A stretch of 64,000 bases of DNA from an uncultured Ruminococcus sp. (GCA_900544395.1 UQVC01000006.1:39196-103195); one strand, 5' to 3'. Shown: positions 8,414 to 17,935, numbered from the stretch's first letter. Notes: generated from the letters alone by a model not told the origin. Numbers and translations are program-made.

Positions 8414-9856
8414 ATGTATGATGTGATCATAATCGGGGCAGGAGTCAGCGGTTCTGCAATTGCAAGAGAGCTGTCCCGGTATCAGGGAAAATTTTGTGTA
8501 CTGGAAAAAGAAGCAGATATCTGCTGTGGAACATCTAAAGCAAACAGTGGGATTGTTCATGCAGGATTTGATGCAAAAGAAGGCTCTTTGATGGCAAAAC
8601 TAAATGTAGAAGGCAACAAAATGATGGAAAAACTTTCAAAAGAGCTGGATTTTCCTTATCAGAACAATGGATCTCTGGTAGTCTGTACCAACGAAGAGGA
8701 TATGAAAACACTGGAAGAACTGCTGGAGAGAGGCAAGAACAATCAAGTGGAAGGGCTGCAGATTTTAAAGCGGGAAGCATTGCTAAAGATGGAACCCAAT
8801 CTTTCCGATGAAGTGATCGCGGCGTTGTATGCACCGACCGGAGGAATCGTCTGCCCGTTTGGACTCAATATTGCTCTTGCAGAAAATGCCGCGCAAAATG
8901 GAGTAGAGTTTTATCTGGAGCAGGAAGTAAAAAAAATTGAGAGAAGGATTGCAGGTGGATATCGGATCTGCACCCAGGATACGGTGTATGAAACAAAAGT
9001 GATCGTCAATGCAGCCGGTGTGTATGCAGATCGATTTCACAATATGGTCAGTGAAAAGAAAATCCACATCACACCGAGAAAAGGGGAATATGTATTGCTG
9101 GATAAAACTGCAGGGGGGCATGTCAGTCATACCGTGTTTACCGTACCGGGGAAATTCGGAAAAGGAGTCCTTGTGACACCGACTGTCCATGGAAATCTTC
9201 TGGTGGGTCCTACGGCAGTGGATATCGAAGACAAAGAGGGAACGGATACGACCATGCAGGGAATCGAAGAAATCAGAAGAAAAGCAGCGCGCAGTGTGAA
9301 AGATATTCCGTTTCGGCAGGTAATCACCGGATTTGCAGGGCTTCGTGCACATGAAGACGGACACGAATTTCTGATCCGGGAAGTGGAGGATGCCCCCGGA
9401 TTTATTGACTGTGCAGGGATTGAATCTCCGGGGCTGACCAGCGCTCCGGCAATTGGAAAAATGGCGGCAGAACTGGTCAGAGAGGAATTAGGTTTACAGG
9501 AGAAAGCGGATTTTTGCAGTACCCGGAAAGGAATCTTAAATCCAGCAGATCTGACCATGGAAGAGCGCAGGGAACTGATCCGCAGACAGCCCGCATATGG
9601 AAATATCATCTGCCGGTGTGAAATGATTTCGGAAGGAGAGATTTTGGATGCCATCCACAGACCTCTGGGAGCAACGACCATGGATGGGGTGAAACGGAGA
9701 ACAAGAGCAGGAATGGGCAGATGCCAGTCTGGATTTTGCAGTCCGAAAACGATGGAGATCCTGGAGCGGGAATTGAAAATCAGACAGGAGAAAATTACAA
9801 AGAACGGAGCAGGATCCGAGATGATCCTGGGGAGGAATCAAGATGGAGAAATATGA
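8414..9856 (+). CDS. FAD-dependent glycerol-3-phosphate oxidoreductase (GlpA/GlpO-like) with C-terminal [2Fe-2S] domain
   Basis: The start is ATG 8414 (MYDVIIIGAG) because GGGAGG at 8401-8406 stands 7 nt upstream; an in-frame ATG at 8399 would put that RBS inside the gene. The 480-residue protein opens with the FAD-binding Rossmann motif GAGVSGSAIARE, has the DAO fold of GlpA/LhgO-type enzymes, and ends with a BFD-like [2Fe-2S] domain: CRCE and, 30-odd residues later, CQSGFC. The context after glpK makes G3P oxidation to dihydroxyacetone phosphate the likely reaction, with electrons passed to the two following proteins. The gene overlaps the next by 14 bp. LhgO-like 2-hydroxyacid oxidation is the main alternative by sequence alone, but the locus argues against it. 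Confidence 0.85.
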   Translation: MYDVIIIGAGVSGSAIARELSRYQGKFCVLEKEADICCGTSKANSGIVHAGFDAKEGSLMAKLNVEGNKMMEKLSKELDFPYQNNGSLVVCTNEEDMKTLEELLERGKNNQVEGLQILKREALLKMEPNLSDEVIAALYAPTGGIVCPFGLNIALAENAAQNGVEFYLEQEVKKIERRIAGGYRICTQDTVYETKVIVNAAGVYADRFHNMVSEKKIHITPRKGEYVLLDKTAGGHVSHTVFTVPGKFGKGVLVTPTVHGNLLVGPTAVDIEDKEGTDTTMQGIEEIRRKAARSVKDIPFRQVITGFAGLRAHEDGHEFLIREVEDAPGFIDCAGIESPGLTSAPAIGKMAAELVREELGLQEKADFCSTRKGILNPADLTMEERRELIRRQPAYGNIICRCEMISEGEILDAIHRPLGATTMDGVKRRTRAGMGRCQSGFCSPKTMEILERELKIRQEKITKNGAGSEMILGRNQDGEI

Positions 9857-11117
9857 GATCGTGATCATTGGAGGCGGTCCTGCCGGATTGGCAGCGGCAG
9901 CAGAGGCAAAGCGTGCAGGTGCAGAAAAGATCCTGATCCTGGAGAGGGATGACCGACTGGGAGGGATTTTAAATCAGTGTATCCACAATGGATTTGGACT
10001 GCACACGTTCAAGGAAGAACTGACAGGTCCGGAATATGCAGCGCGTTTTATCGAACAGGTGAAACAACTTTCCATGGAATATCGGCTGCATACGATGGTG
10101 ATGGATATTACAAAAGAGCGGGTGATCACTGCAATGAGCAGCGAGCGGGGCATCTATCAGATCCAAGCGGAGGCGGTGATCCTGGCTATGGGATGCCGGG
10201 AGCGTCCGAGGGGCGCACTGAATATTCCGGGATACCGTCCGGCCGGGATTTACACGGCGGGAACCGCTCAGCGTCTGGTCAATATGGAAGGATATCTTCC
10301 GGGAAAAGAAGTGGTGATCTTAGGATCCGGAGATATCGGGCTGATCATGGCAAGAAGAATGACGCTGGAAGGAGCCCATGTCAATGTGGTTGCAGAACTG
10401 ATGCCATACTCCGGCGGACTGAAGCGAAATATCGTGCAATGTCTGGATGATTATGGGATTCCCCTGAAATTGAGCCATACGGTGGTGAAGATTCACGGAA
10501 AGAAACGGGTAGAAGGAGTGACATTAGCTCAGGTGGATGCACAGGCAAAACCAATTCCGGGAACGGAGGAATTCTATCCCTGTGACACCCTGCTGTTATC
10601 CGTGGGATTACTGCCGGAAAACGAACTGTCCAGGCAGGCGGAAGTTCCATTAAGTCCGGTGACCAACGGTCCGATAGTGGATGAGAATCTGGAGACAGAA
10701 GTCCCCGGGATTTTTGCCTGCGGAAATGTACTGCATGTGCATGATCTGGTGGATTTTGTATCCGAAGAGGCAGCGCAGGCAGGAAGAGCGGCAGCAGAAT
10801 ACGTGCAGGAAACACAAAAACTTCAGAAGGAAGAAATCCAGAGAGAATGTGTGCCTGTCCAGACAGCAGGAGGCGTGCGGTATGCAGTGCCGTCCAGGCT
10901 TCATAAAAAGCAGCATCAGGCACAGAAGATACGGTTTCGGGTAAGCCAAGTATTTGGAGCCTGTAAAATACAAGTATATCTCAATGAAGAACTGGTACTG
11001 GAGAAAAAGAAACGGTCAGCAGCGCCCGGTGAGATGGAACAGATCCTGATCCCGGAGAAGGTATTGGAAGCTGCCGGAGAAATTAGGAGTATCCGACTGC
11101 AGATGGAGGAAGTGTAA
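9843..11117 (+). CDS. NAD(P)/FAD-dependent pyridine nucleotide-disulfide-type oxidoreductase, partner of the G3P oxidase
   Basis: A 424-residue two-dinucleotide-binding-domain flavoprotein. The FAD site is GGGPAGLAAAAEA near the N-terminus, and the second Rossmann motif GSGDIGLIMARRM lies near residues 158-170. The GIFACGNVLHVHDLVD segment matches the C-terminal FAD contact of this family. It resembles the middle protein of three-gene sets (GlpA-like, this protein, DUF1667) found beside glpK in anaerobes such as Thermotoga. It probably moves electrons between the iron-sulfur flavoprotein and NAD or another carrier; the acceptor is not known. Translation is likely coupled, since the start overlaps the previous stop by 14 bp. 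Confidence 0.85.
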   Translation: MEKYEIVIIGGGPAGLAAAAEAKRAGAEKILILERDDRLGGILNQCIHNGFGLHTFKEELTGPEYAARFIEQVKQLSMEYRLHTMVMDITKERVITAMSSERGIYQIQAEAVILAMGCRERPRGALNIPGYRPAGIYTAGTAQRLVNMEGYLPGKEVVILGSGDIGLIMARRMTLEGAHVNVVAELMPYSGGLKRNIVQCLDDYGIPLKLSHTVVKIHGKKRVEGVTLAQVDAQAKPIPGTEEFYPCDTLLLSVGLLPENELSRQAEVPLSPVTNGPIVDENLETEVPGIFACGNVLHVHDLVDFVSEEAAQAGRAAAEYVQETQKLQKEEIQRECVPVQTAGGVRYAVPSRLHKKQHQAQKIRFRVSQVFGACKIQVYLNEELVLEKKKRSAAPGEMEQILIPEKVLEAAGEIRSIRLQMEEV

Positions 11118-11119
11118 AA

Positions 11120-11485
11120 ATGGAAAAGAGAGAACTGACATGTATCTGCTGTCCTTTGGGCTGTCAGATTACAGCAACCATACAAAATGGAGACGTGGAT
11201 GAGGTTTCGGGAAATACCTGCCCAAGAGGTGCAGCCTATGCCCGGACAGAGCTTCTGCATCCGATGCGGATCGTGACAACAACAGTACCGGTGATTGGAG
11301 GTACGCCCTGCCGTGTTTCTGTAAAAACAAGGCAGGAGATCCCGAAAGATAAGATCATGGATTGTATCCGGCAGCTTCGCAAAGTGCAGGCACAAGCACC
11401 GGTAGAGATCGGGGATGTTCTTCTGAAAAATGTGGCGGGAACAGGGATAGATATTGTGGCAACTGCACAAGTTGTAAAAAAATAG
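11120..11485 (+). CDS. DUF1667 cysteine-rich redox-associated protein
   Basis: A 121-residue protein starting MEKRELTCICCPLGCQI, with four cysteines in the first third (CICCPLGC and later NTCPRGA), the pattern of DUF1667 proteins. Only 2 bp separate it from the preceding oxidoreductase. The family is regularly the third gene of the glycerol-3-phosphate oxidoreductase set in anaerobes, and the cysteines suggest a metal or iron-sulfur site. Its exact role has not been established as far as I know; an electron-transfer or assembly subunit is an inference from position. Confidence 0.85.
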   Translation: MEKRELTCICCPLGCQITATIQNGDVDEVSGNTCPRGAAYARTELLHPMRIVTTTVPVIGGTPCRVSVKTRQEIPKDKIMDCIRQLRKVQAQAPVEIGDVLLKNVAGTGIDIVATAQVVKK

Positions 11486-11505
11486 AAGTAGATCTGACAA
11501 ACTAT

Positions 11506-11537
11506 GGGGCAGGGTGGATTTCCATCTCGCCCCTTTT
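11506..11537 (+). terminator. Terminator of the glycerol operon
   Basis: GGGGC-aGGGTGGA pairs with TCCATCTcGCCCC around a short loop, followed by TTTT at 11534-11537. Confidence 0.8.
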
Positions 11538-11562
11538 AAACTTTCAAAGATAATGGTATAAT
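11535..11562 (+). promoter_or_regulatory. Extended -10 promoter for the M16C peptidase
   Basis: TGGTATAAT, with TATAAT at 11557-11562, carries the TGn extension; the -35 region (TTTAAA) is weak. It is 33 bp before the ATG. Confidence 0.6.
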
Positions 11563-11595
11563 GCCTGTATATCAAATACAGAGGAGCGAATAAAA

Positions 11596-14523
11596 ATGAG
11601 TATTTACGATTTGAATGCATACGAAGTGATCCGGGAAGAAGCATTATCAGACCTGAATTCCCGGGGAATCCTGTTAAAACATAAAAAAAGCCAGGCAAAG
11701 ATTTTATTATGGATCAATGACGATGAAAATAAAGTCTTTACCATTGGATTTCGAACACCGGCTCCGGACAGTACCGGAGTTCCTCATATTATGGAACATT
11801 CCGTATTATGTGGATCGAAAAACTTTCCGGTGAAAGACCCATTTGTAGAACTGGTGAAAGGGTCTTTGAATACCTTTTTGAATGCCATGACCTATCCGGA
11901 TAAGACATTATACCCGGTTGCAAGCTGCAATGACAAAGATTTTCAGAATTTAATGCATGTATACATGGATGCAGTATTCTATCCGAATATCTATGAGCAT
12001 GATGAGATCTTCCGTCAGGAAGGATGGAGCTACAAGCTGGATGAGACAGACGGAAAGCTGGAATACAACGGTGTGGTATACAATGAGATGAAGGGAGCAT
12101 TTTCGTCTCCGGAAGGGGTGCTGGACCGTGTGATCCAGAATTCGCTGTTCCCGGATACTTCTTATGCCAATGAATCCGGCGGAGATCCGGAGGTGATTCC
12201 GGAACTGACCTATGAACAGTTTTTGAATTTCCACAGAACCTATTATCATCCGTCGAACAGTTATATCTATCTCTATGGAGATATGGATATGGAAGAAAAA
12301 TTAAGATGGCTGGATGAGAATTATTTATCCGCATTTGATGCGATTGAAGTAGAGTCCGAGATCCAGTATCAGAAGCCGTTTGAAAAAATGAGAGAGCTGG
12401 AAATGGAATATTCGATTTCCAGTGAGGAGTCGGAAGAAGACAACACCTACCTTTCTTATAATAAGGTTATCGGGACAAGCCTGGATGAAAAGCTGTATCT
12501 TGCATTTCAGATCCTGGATTATGCCCTGCTGTCTGCACCGGGTGCGCCGTTGAAAAAAGCACTGTTAGATGCCGGGATCGGAAAAGATATTATGGGTTCT
12601 TATGACAATGGTATTTATCAGCCGATTTTCTCGGTTGTTTCTAAAAATGCCAATCGGGAACAGAAAGAAGAGTTTGTCAAAGTGATCGAAGAGACACTTC
12701 AGACCATTGTACAGAATGGAATTGATCAAAAAGCGCTGGAAGCAGGGCTGAATTATCATGAGTTCCGTTTTAGGGAAGCCGATTTTGGCAATTATCCAAA
12801 GGGACTGATGTACGGACTGCAGATCATGGACAGCTGGCTGTATGATGAGAACGAGCCATTTATGCATATGCAGGCAATCCCGACCTTTGAATATTTGAAA
12901 CAACAGATTTCTACCGGATATTTTGAAAAACTGATCCAGACGTATCTGCTTGATAATCAGCATGGATCCATTGTAATCGTAAAGCCGGAAAAAGGTCGGA
13001 CAGCACGAATGGACAAAGAACTGGAAGAAAAGCTGGCTGCATATAAAGCGGGCTTAAGTGAAGCGGAAATTGAAAAGTTGGTAGCAGACACCAAAGAGCT
13101 GGAAGTATATCAGGAATCAGAAGATGCACCGGAAGACATGGAGAAGATCCCGGTGCTCAACAGAGCGGACATCACAGAAGAGATCGCTCCGGTTTACAAC
13201 AAAGAAATGGAAGTGGACGGCGTGCAGCTGGTACATCATGAAGTGGAGACCAACGGCATCGGATATGCGACTTTGATGTTTGATCTTTCGGGAGTGTCTG
13301 AGGAACTGCTTCCATATACGGGAATTTTGCAGAGCGTACTGGGAATCATTGATACCAGCCATTATGAATATGGTGCACTGTTCAATGAGATCAATATGCA
13401 CACCGGAGGGATTGGAACTTCCCTGGAACTGTACCCGGATGTGACAAAGGCAAAAGAAAAGGCATTTCGCGCAACGTTTGAGATCAAAGGAAAAGCGCTG
13501 TATTCGCAGATGCAGATTTTGTTTGCAATGATGCGTGAGATTTTGATGGAATCCAGACTGGATGATGAAAAACGTCTGAAAGAAATCCTGGCAATGCTCA
13601 AATCCAGACTGCAGATGTCATTCCAGTCATCCGGACATACAACCTCTGCACTGCGCGCACTGTCGTATGGTTCTCCGTTGTCTAAGTTTAAGGACGATAC
13701 TGACGGAATCGGATTCTATGAAGTCGTACGTGAGGTGGAAGAACATTTTGAAGAGCACAAAGAAACTCTGATCCGGAATTTACAGCAGCTGGCGCGTCAG
13801 ATTTTCCGTGTGGATAATGTGATGATCAGCTATACTTCTTCAGAAGAAGGGCTGGCGCCGATGAAAGCAGCTTTTGAAGAAATCAAAGATACTTTATATC
13901 CGGAACTGAAAGAGAGAGAAGCTTGTTGTATTTTACACTGTAAAAAGCGCAACGAAGGATTTAAGACCTCTTCCAAAGTACAGTATGTGGCGCGGGTTGG
14001 AAACTTTATCGATCACGGAGCACAGTATCATGGAGCGCTGCAGATTTTAAAAGTGATCTTAAGTTATGATTATCTCTGGCAGAATGTCCGTGTCAAAGGC
14101 GGCGCGTATGGATGTATGAGCAACTTTAACCGAATCGGAGAGGGATATCTGATCTCCTACCGGGATCCAAATCTGAAAAAGACTATGGAAGTCTATGAGG
14201 GTGTGGTAGACTATTTAAAGAATTTCACAGTCGATGAACGGGATATGACAAAATATATCATCGGAACGATCAGTAATATTGACCGTCCGATGAATCCGGC
14301 TGCAAAAGGGGAACGTTCCATGAATCTGTATATGAATCATGTATCGGAAGAGATGATCCGCATGGAACGCAGACAGATCTTACAGGCAACCCAGGAAGAT
14401 ATCCGCGCCCTTTCCAAAGTCGTGGAAGCAATGCTCAAAGCAGAGCAGATCTGTGTCATCGGAAGTGAAGAAAAAATAGAAGACGAAAAAGAGATGTTTC
14501 TGGAAGTGAAGACGCTGTTTTAG
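11596..14523 (+). CDS. M16C-family zinc metallopeptidase (presequence-protease-like)
   Basis: A 975-residue protein of full family length. The inverted zinc motif HxxEH is H64-I-M-E67-H68 in VPHIMEHSVLCGS, and the downstream acidic region around YNEMKGAFSSPEG provides the third ligand expected of the family. M16C enzymes are clam-shaped peptidases degrading unfolded peptides. No signal peptide is visible, so it is probably cytoplasmic. RBS GAGGAG precedes the ATG. It stands alone between the glycerol operon terminator and era. Family assignment is firm; physiological substrates are unknown. Confidence 0.93.
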   Translation: MSIYDLNAYEVIREEALSDLNSRGILLKHKKSQAKILLWINDDENKVFTIGFRTPAPDSTGVPHIMEHSVLCGSKNFPVKDPFVELVKGSLNTFLNAMTYPDKTLYPVASCNDKDFQNLMHVYMDAVFYPNIYEHDEIFRQEGWSYKLDETDGKLEYNGVVYNEMKGAFSSPEGVLDRVIQNSLFPDTSYANESGGDPEVIPELTYEQFLNFHRTYYHPSNSYIYLYGDMDMEEKLRWLDENYLSAFDAIEVESEIQYQKPFEKMRELEMEYSISSEESEEDNTYLSYNKVIGTSLDEKLYLAFQILDYALLSAPGAPLKKALLDAGIGKDIMGSYDNGIYQPIFSVVSKNANREQKEEFVKVIEETLQTIVQNGIDQKALEAGLNYHEFRFREADFGNYPKGLMYGLQIMDSWLYDENEPFMHMQAIPTFEYLKQQISTGYFEKLIQTYLLDNQHGSIVIVKPEKGRTARMDKELEEKLAAYKAGLSEAEIEKLVADTKELEVYQESEDAPEDMEKIPVLNRADITEEIAPVYNKEMEVDGVQLVHHEVETNGIGYATLMFDLSGVSEELLPYTGILQSVLGIIDTSHYEYGALFNEINMHTGGIGTSLELYPDVTKAKEKAFRATFEIKGKALYSQMQILFAMMREILMESRLDDEKRLKEILAMLKSRLQMSFQSSGHTTSALRALSYGSPLSKFKDDTDGIGFYEVVREVEEHFEEHKETLIRNLQQLARQIFRVDNVMISYTSSEEGLAPMKAAFEEIKDTLYPELKEREACCILHCKKRNEGFKTSSKVQYVARVGNFIDHGAQYHGALQILKVILSYDYLWQNVRVKGGAYGCMSNFNRIGEGYLISYRDPNLKKTMEVYEGVVDYLKNFTVDERDMTKYIIGTISNIDRPMNPAAKGERSMNLYMNHVSEEMIRMERRQILQATQEDIRALSKVVEAMLKAEQICVIGSEEKIEDEKEMFLEVKTLF

Positions 14524-14571
14524 GGCGTCTCTCATCCGAGGCAGGGAACAGAGGATAAGGAGAACAGAACA

Positions 14572-15474
14572 TTGATAAGAGATGATTTTAAATCAGGATT
14601 TGTGACGCTGATCGGAAGACCAAACGTAGGAAAATCCACATTGATGAACCAGCTGATCGGACAGAAGATCGCAATCACATCCAATAAGCCGCAGACGACG
14701 AGAAACCGTATTCAGACAGTTCTGACAACGGAAGAAGGGCAGATTGTATTTGTGGATACACCGGGAATTCACAAAGCAAAGAATAAGCTGGGAGAATACA
14801 TGGTCAATGTGGCAGAGCGTACGTTAAATGAAGTAGATGTGGTGCTGTGGCTGGTAGAGCCGTCCACCTTTATCGGGGCAGGAGAACAGCATATCATCGA
14901 ACAGCTGAAGCGTGTCAAAACACCGGTGATCCTAGTAATTAACAAGATTGACATGGTAAAAAGAGAAGAAGTGTTCTTATTTATCGATGCATACCGAAAA
15001 GAATTTGATTTTGCGGAGATTGTCCCGGTATCTGCAAGAAACGGAGACAATACGGACGAACTGGTGAAAGTGATCTTAAAATATCTTCCATATGGTCCGC
15101 AGTTCTATGATGAAGATACAGTGACAGACCAGCCGGAGCGCCAGATCGTAGCAGAACTGATCCGGGAAAAGGCGCTGCATTGTCTGCAGGAAGAGATCCC
15201 TCACGGGATCGCAGTGGCGATCGACCGCATGAAAATGCAGAACAAAGTCATGCATATTGATGCCACGATCATCTGTGAGCGGGATTCCCACAAAGGGATC
15301 ATCATCGGAAAACAGGGCAGTATGCTAAAGAAGATCGGAAGTACTGCCCGCTATGAGATTGAGAGAATGCTGGACTGCAAAGTCAACCTGAAACTCTGGG
15401 TCAAGGTACAGAAAAACTGGAGAGACAGCGATTTTCTAATGAAAAACTTTGGCTATCACGAGGATGAGATGTAA
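14572..15474 (+). CDS. era: GTPase Era (ribosome assembly)
   Basis: The start codon is TTG at 14572, with AAGGAG at 14557-14562; no ATG fits. The 300-residue protein has G1 GRPNVGKS (residues 15-22), the effector region NKPQTTRNRI, G3 DTPGIH, G4 NKID and a C-terminal KH domain (SHKGIIIGKQGSMLKKIG). Era binds 16S rRNA near its 3' end and acts in 30S maturation. Its position upstream of recO is the usual Firmicute order. All key motifs are intact. Confidence 0.97.
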   Translation: MIRDDFKSGFVTLIGRPNVGKSTLMNQLIGQKIAITSNKPQTTRNRIQTVLTTEEGQIVFVDTPGIHKAKNKLGEYMVNVAERTLNEVDVVLWLVEPSTFIGAGEQHIIEQLKRVKTPVILVINKIDMVKREEVFLFIDAYRKEFDFAEIVPVSARNGDNTDELVKVILKYLPYGPQFYDEDTVTDQPERQIVAELIREKALHCLQEEIPHGIAVAIDRMKMQNKVMHIDATIICERDSHKGIIIGKQGSMLKKIGSTARYEIERMLDCKVNLKLWVKVQKNWRDSDFLMKNFGYHEDEM

Positions 15475-15574
15475 CATTTGGCAGATTTTATATAGTATAT
15501 CCCGGAAAGAATCGGATACCCTAATTGTATATCAAACAAAGAACAGATGAGAAAGCAATTAAAGAGGTGAACCG

Positions 15575-15766
15575 ATGAAAGAAGAGTACTGGGAACAGTT
15601 TATGACAACCGGCCGTATTGCGGATTATCTTTCTTATAAAGCAGAAAGTGAAGAAAGCAGAGTATCCGCTGCGGCAGGACAGAAGGAACAGGCAGGAGTT
15701 AGATCAGGTGAATCAGATTGTGTTGACGGGGATGGTGCTTTCCACAGCACCGGTTGGAGAGTATGA
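15575..15766 (+). CDS. YqzL-like small protein overlapping recO
   Basis: A 63-codon frame with strong RBS AAAGAGGTGA. The N-terminal segment YWEQFMTTGRIADYLSYK has the pattern of the YqzL peptides encoded just before recO in Bacillus and clostridia (aromatic-W/F-F-x-x-TG-x-x-x-x-YL-x-x-K). After about residue 25 the sequence is not conserved in character, and the last 59 bp overlap recO in another frame. Function unknown; translation through this frame probably delivers ribosomes to the internal recO GTG. Confidence is limited by size. Confidence 0.65.
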   Translation: MKEEYWEQFMTTGRIADYLSYKAESEESRVSAAAGQKEQAGVRSGESDCVDGDGAFHSTGWRV

Positions 15767-16448
15767 CAGGCGGGTGGTGATCCTGACAAAGGAGCAGGGA
15801 AAGATTTCTGCATTTGCCAGAGGGGCAAGAAGACCAAACAGTCCTCTGATAGGAGCAGTCAATCCCTTCTCCTTTGGGGAATTTACCATGTATGAGGGGA
15901 GATCTTCCCATACGATCCAGTCTGCGAAGATCACAAATTATTTTTCCGAGCTGCGGGAAGATATGATCGGTGCATATTATGGGTTTTATTTTCTGGAGTT
16001 TGCCAATTATTATACAAAAGAACAGAATGATGAGCGGGAGATGTTAAAGCTTTTGTATCAGACCATGAAGGCGCTGACCAGTCCCCATATTCCGGATCCG
16101 CTGATCCGCTGCATTTTTGAATTAAAGGCGTTTTGCATCAACGGAGAAGGTCCGCAGGTGTTTCAGTGTGTCCGCTGTCAGAAAAAAGAAGGACAGATGG
16201 TATTTTCGGCAAGGGAAGGCGGGGTAATCTGCCAGGACTGCAGGGAAAAGATATCGGATGGGATTCCTTTGGATAATTCCACACTTTATACGATGCAGTA
16301 CATAGAAAGCAGCACCATCGAGAAGCTGTATACCTTTACTGTCAGCGAAGCGGTTCTGGAAACACTGTCCAGGATTCTGGAGAGGTACTGTCTGCTGTAT
16401 GTGGACAAACGGTTCAAATCACTGGAGATTCTGGAGACGCTGCTGTAG
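15708..16448 (+). CDS. recO: DNA repair protein RecO
   Basis: The start is GTG 15708, with AGGAG at 15694-15698 and a 9-nt spacer; it gives MNQIVLTGMVLSTAPVGEYD, the usual RecO N-terminus, and 246 residues. A longer frame from 15618 would add a non-homologous stretch. The OB-fold block SAFARGARRPNSPL and the zinc cysteines CVRC and CQDC are present. RecO loads RecA onto SSB-coated DNA with RecR in the RecF pathway. The start lies inside the preceding small YqzL-like frame, a translational-coupling layout. Confidence 0.93.
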   Translation: MNQIVLTGMVLSTAPVGEYDRRVVILTKEQGKISAFARGARRPNSPLIGAVNPFSFGEFTMYEGRSSHTIQSAKITNYFSELREDMIGAYYGFYFLEFANYYTKEQNDEREMLKLLYQTMKALTSPHIPDPLIRCIFELKAFCINGEGPQVFQCVRCQKKEGQMVFSAREGGVICQDCREKISDGIPLDNSTLYTMQYIESSTIEKLYTFTVSEAVLETLSRILERYCLLYVDKRFKSLEILETLL

Positions 16449-16467
16449 AAAATATAAACAGCATGGC

Positions 16468-16496
16468 TTGAAAAAACAAAGGGAAGCCGTTATAAT
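16468..16496 (+). promoter_or_regulatory. Consensus sigma-A promoter for glycyl-tRNA synthetase
   Basis: TTGAAA (16468-16473), a 17-bp spacer and TATAAT (16491-16496), 42 bp before the ATG. No T-box is visible in this short leader. Confidence 0.85.
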
Positions 16497-16537
16497 AGTT
16501 ACCAATTGATGAAAAAGAATGTGAGGAACAGAGAATT

Positions 16538-17929
16538 ATGGTAGAAAAGACAATGGATAAAATCGTAGCCCTGGCAAAATCAAGAGGTTTTGTGTACCCG
16601 GGTTCTGAAATTTACGGGGGGCTTGCCAATACATGGGATTATGGAAATCTCGGAGTAGAGTTGAAAAACAATGTAAAAAAAGCATGGTGGAAGAAATTCG
16701 TACAGGAAAGTCCGTATAATGTAGGTGTGGACTGCGCGATCCTGATGAACCCGCAGACATGGGTGGCATCCGGACATCTTGGCGGATTCAGTGATCCGCT
16801 GATGGATTGTAAAGAGTGTAAAGAAAGATTCCGTGCAGACAAGCTGATCGAAGATTATGCACAGGAGAACGGGATCGAACTGGAAGGAAGCGTCGATGCA
16901 TGGAGCAAAGAGCAGATGGCGGCTTATATTGAAGAACATGAGATCAAATGTCCTTCCTGCGGAAAGCACAATTTTACAGACATCCGCGAGTTCAACCTGA
17001 TGTTCAAGACATTCCAGGGTGTCACAGAAGATGCGAAAAACGTAGTGTACTTAAGACCTGAGACAGCTCAGGGGATTTTTGTCAACTTTAAGAATGTACA
17101 GCGTACATCCAGAAAGAAAATCCCGTTTGGTATCGCACAGATTGGAAAATCATTCCGTAATGAGATCACACCGGGTAACTTTACGTTCCGTACCAGAGAA
17201 TTTGAACAGATGGAACTGGAATTTTTCTGTGAGCCGGGAACAGATCTTGACTGGTTCAATTACTGGAAGAATTTCTGCCTGAACTGGCTGAGTTCTCTGG
17301 GACTCAAAGATGAAGAAGTCCGCTATCGTGACCACAGTCCGGAAGAGTTGTGCTTCTACAGCAAAGCAACGACAGACGTAGAATTCTTATTCCCATTTGG
17401 ATGGGGAGAACTGTGGGGCATTGCTGACAGAACAGATTACGACCTGACACAGCATCAGGAAGTATCCAAACAGGATCTGACTTATTTTGATGATGAGAAG
17501 AAAGAAAAATATATCCCATATGTAATTGAACCGTCTCTTGGAGCAGACCGTATGGTACTGGCGTTCCTTTGCAGCGCTTATGACGAGGAAGAGTTAGAAG
17601 GCGGAGATACACGTACAGTTCTTCACTTCCATCCGGCACTTGCTCCTGTCAAGATCGGAGTGCTTCCGCTGTCTAAAAAGCTCAACGAAGGCGCGGAAAA
17701 AGTATTTGCAGAACTGAGCAAGACTTACAACTGTGAATTTGATGACAGAGGAAATATCGGAAAACGTTACCGCCGTCAGGATGAGATCGGTACACCATTC
17801 TGTGTAACCTATGATTTCGATTCTGAGGAGGATGGCGCAGTGACTGTCCGTGACAGAGACACCATGGAACAGGAACGTGTGAAAATTGAAGATCTGAAAG
17901 CATACTTTGAGAAAAAGTTTGAATTTTAA
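16538..17929 (+). CDS. glyS: Glycine--tRNA ligase, dimeric class II type
   Basis: A 463-residue enzyme of the single-chain (alpha2) bacterial type rather than the GlyQ/GlyS tetramer. The N-terminus has GFVYPGSEIYGG and TWDYGNLG; a CxxC...CxxC zinc pair (CKEC and CPSC) lies in the insertion. Class II motif 2 appears as GIAQIGKSFRNE with FTFRTREFEQME, and motif 3 as PSLGADRMVLAFL. The C-terminal anticodon-binding domain is present (PVKIGVLPLSKK). It charges tRNA-Gly, one copy of which lies at 58.7 kb. Monocistronic between its own promoter and terminator. Confidence 0.97.
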   Translation: MVEKTMDKIVALAKSRGFVYPGSEIYGGLANTWDYGNLGVELKNNVKKAWWKKFVQESPYNVGVDCAILMNPQTWVASGHLGGFSDPLMDCKECKERFRADKLIEDYAQENGIELEGSVDAWSKEQMAAYIEEHEIKCPSCGKHNFTDIREFNLMFKTFQGVTEDAKNVVYLRPETAQGIFVNFKNVQRTSRKKIPFGIAQIGKSFRNEITPGNFTFRTREFEQMELEFFCEPGTDLDWFNYWKNFCLNWLSSLGLKDEEVRYRDHSPEELCFYSKATTDVEFLFPFGWGELWGIADRTDYDLTQHQEVSKQDLTYFDDEKKEKYIPYVIEPSLGADRMVLAFLCSAYDEEELEGGDTRTVLHFHPALAPVKIGVLPLSKKLNEGAEKVFAELSKTYNCEFDDRGNIGKRYRRQDEIGTPFCVTYDFDSEEDGAVTVRDRDTMEQERVKIEDLKAYFEKKFEF

Positions 17930-17935
17930 GAGGAG

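Noticed and set aside
15618..15707. Longer recO start upstream
   Set aside because: The added 30 residues do not resemble RecO, while GTG 15708 has a good RBS and gives the expected N-terminus.
16497..16537. T-box leader before glycyl-tRNA synthetase
   Set aside because: Only about 40 nt separate the promoter from the start codon, too short for a T-box, and no T-box sequence is seen.
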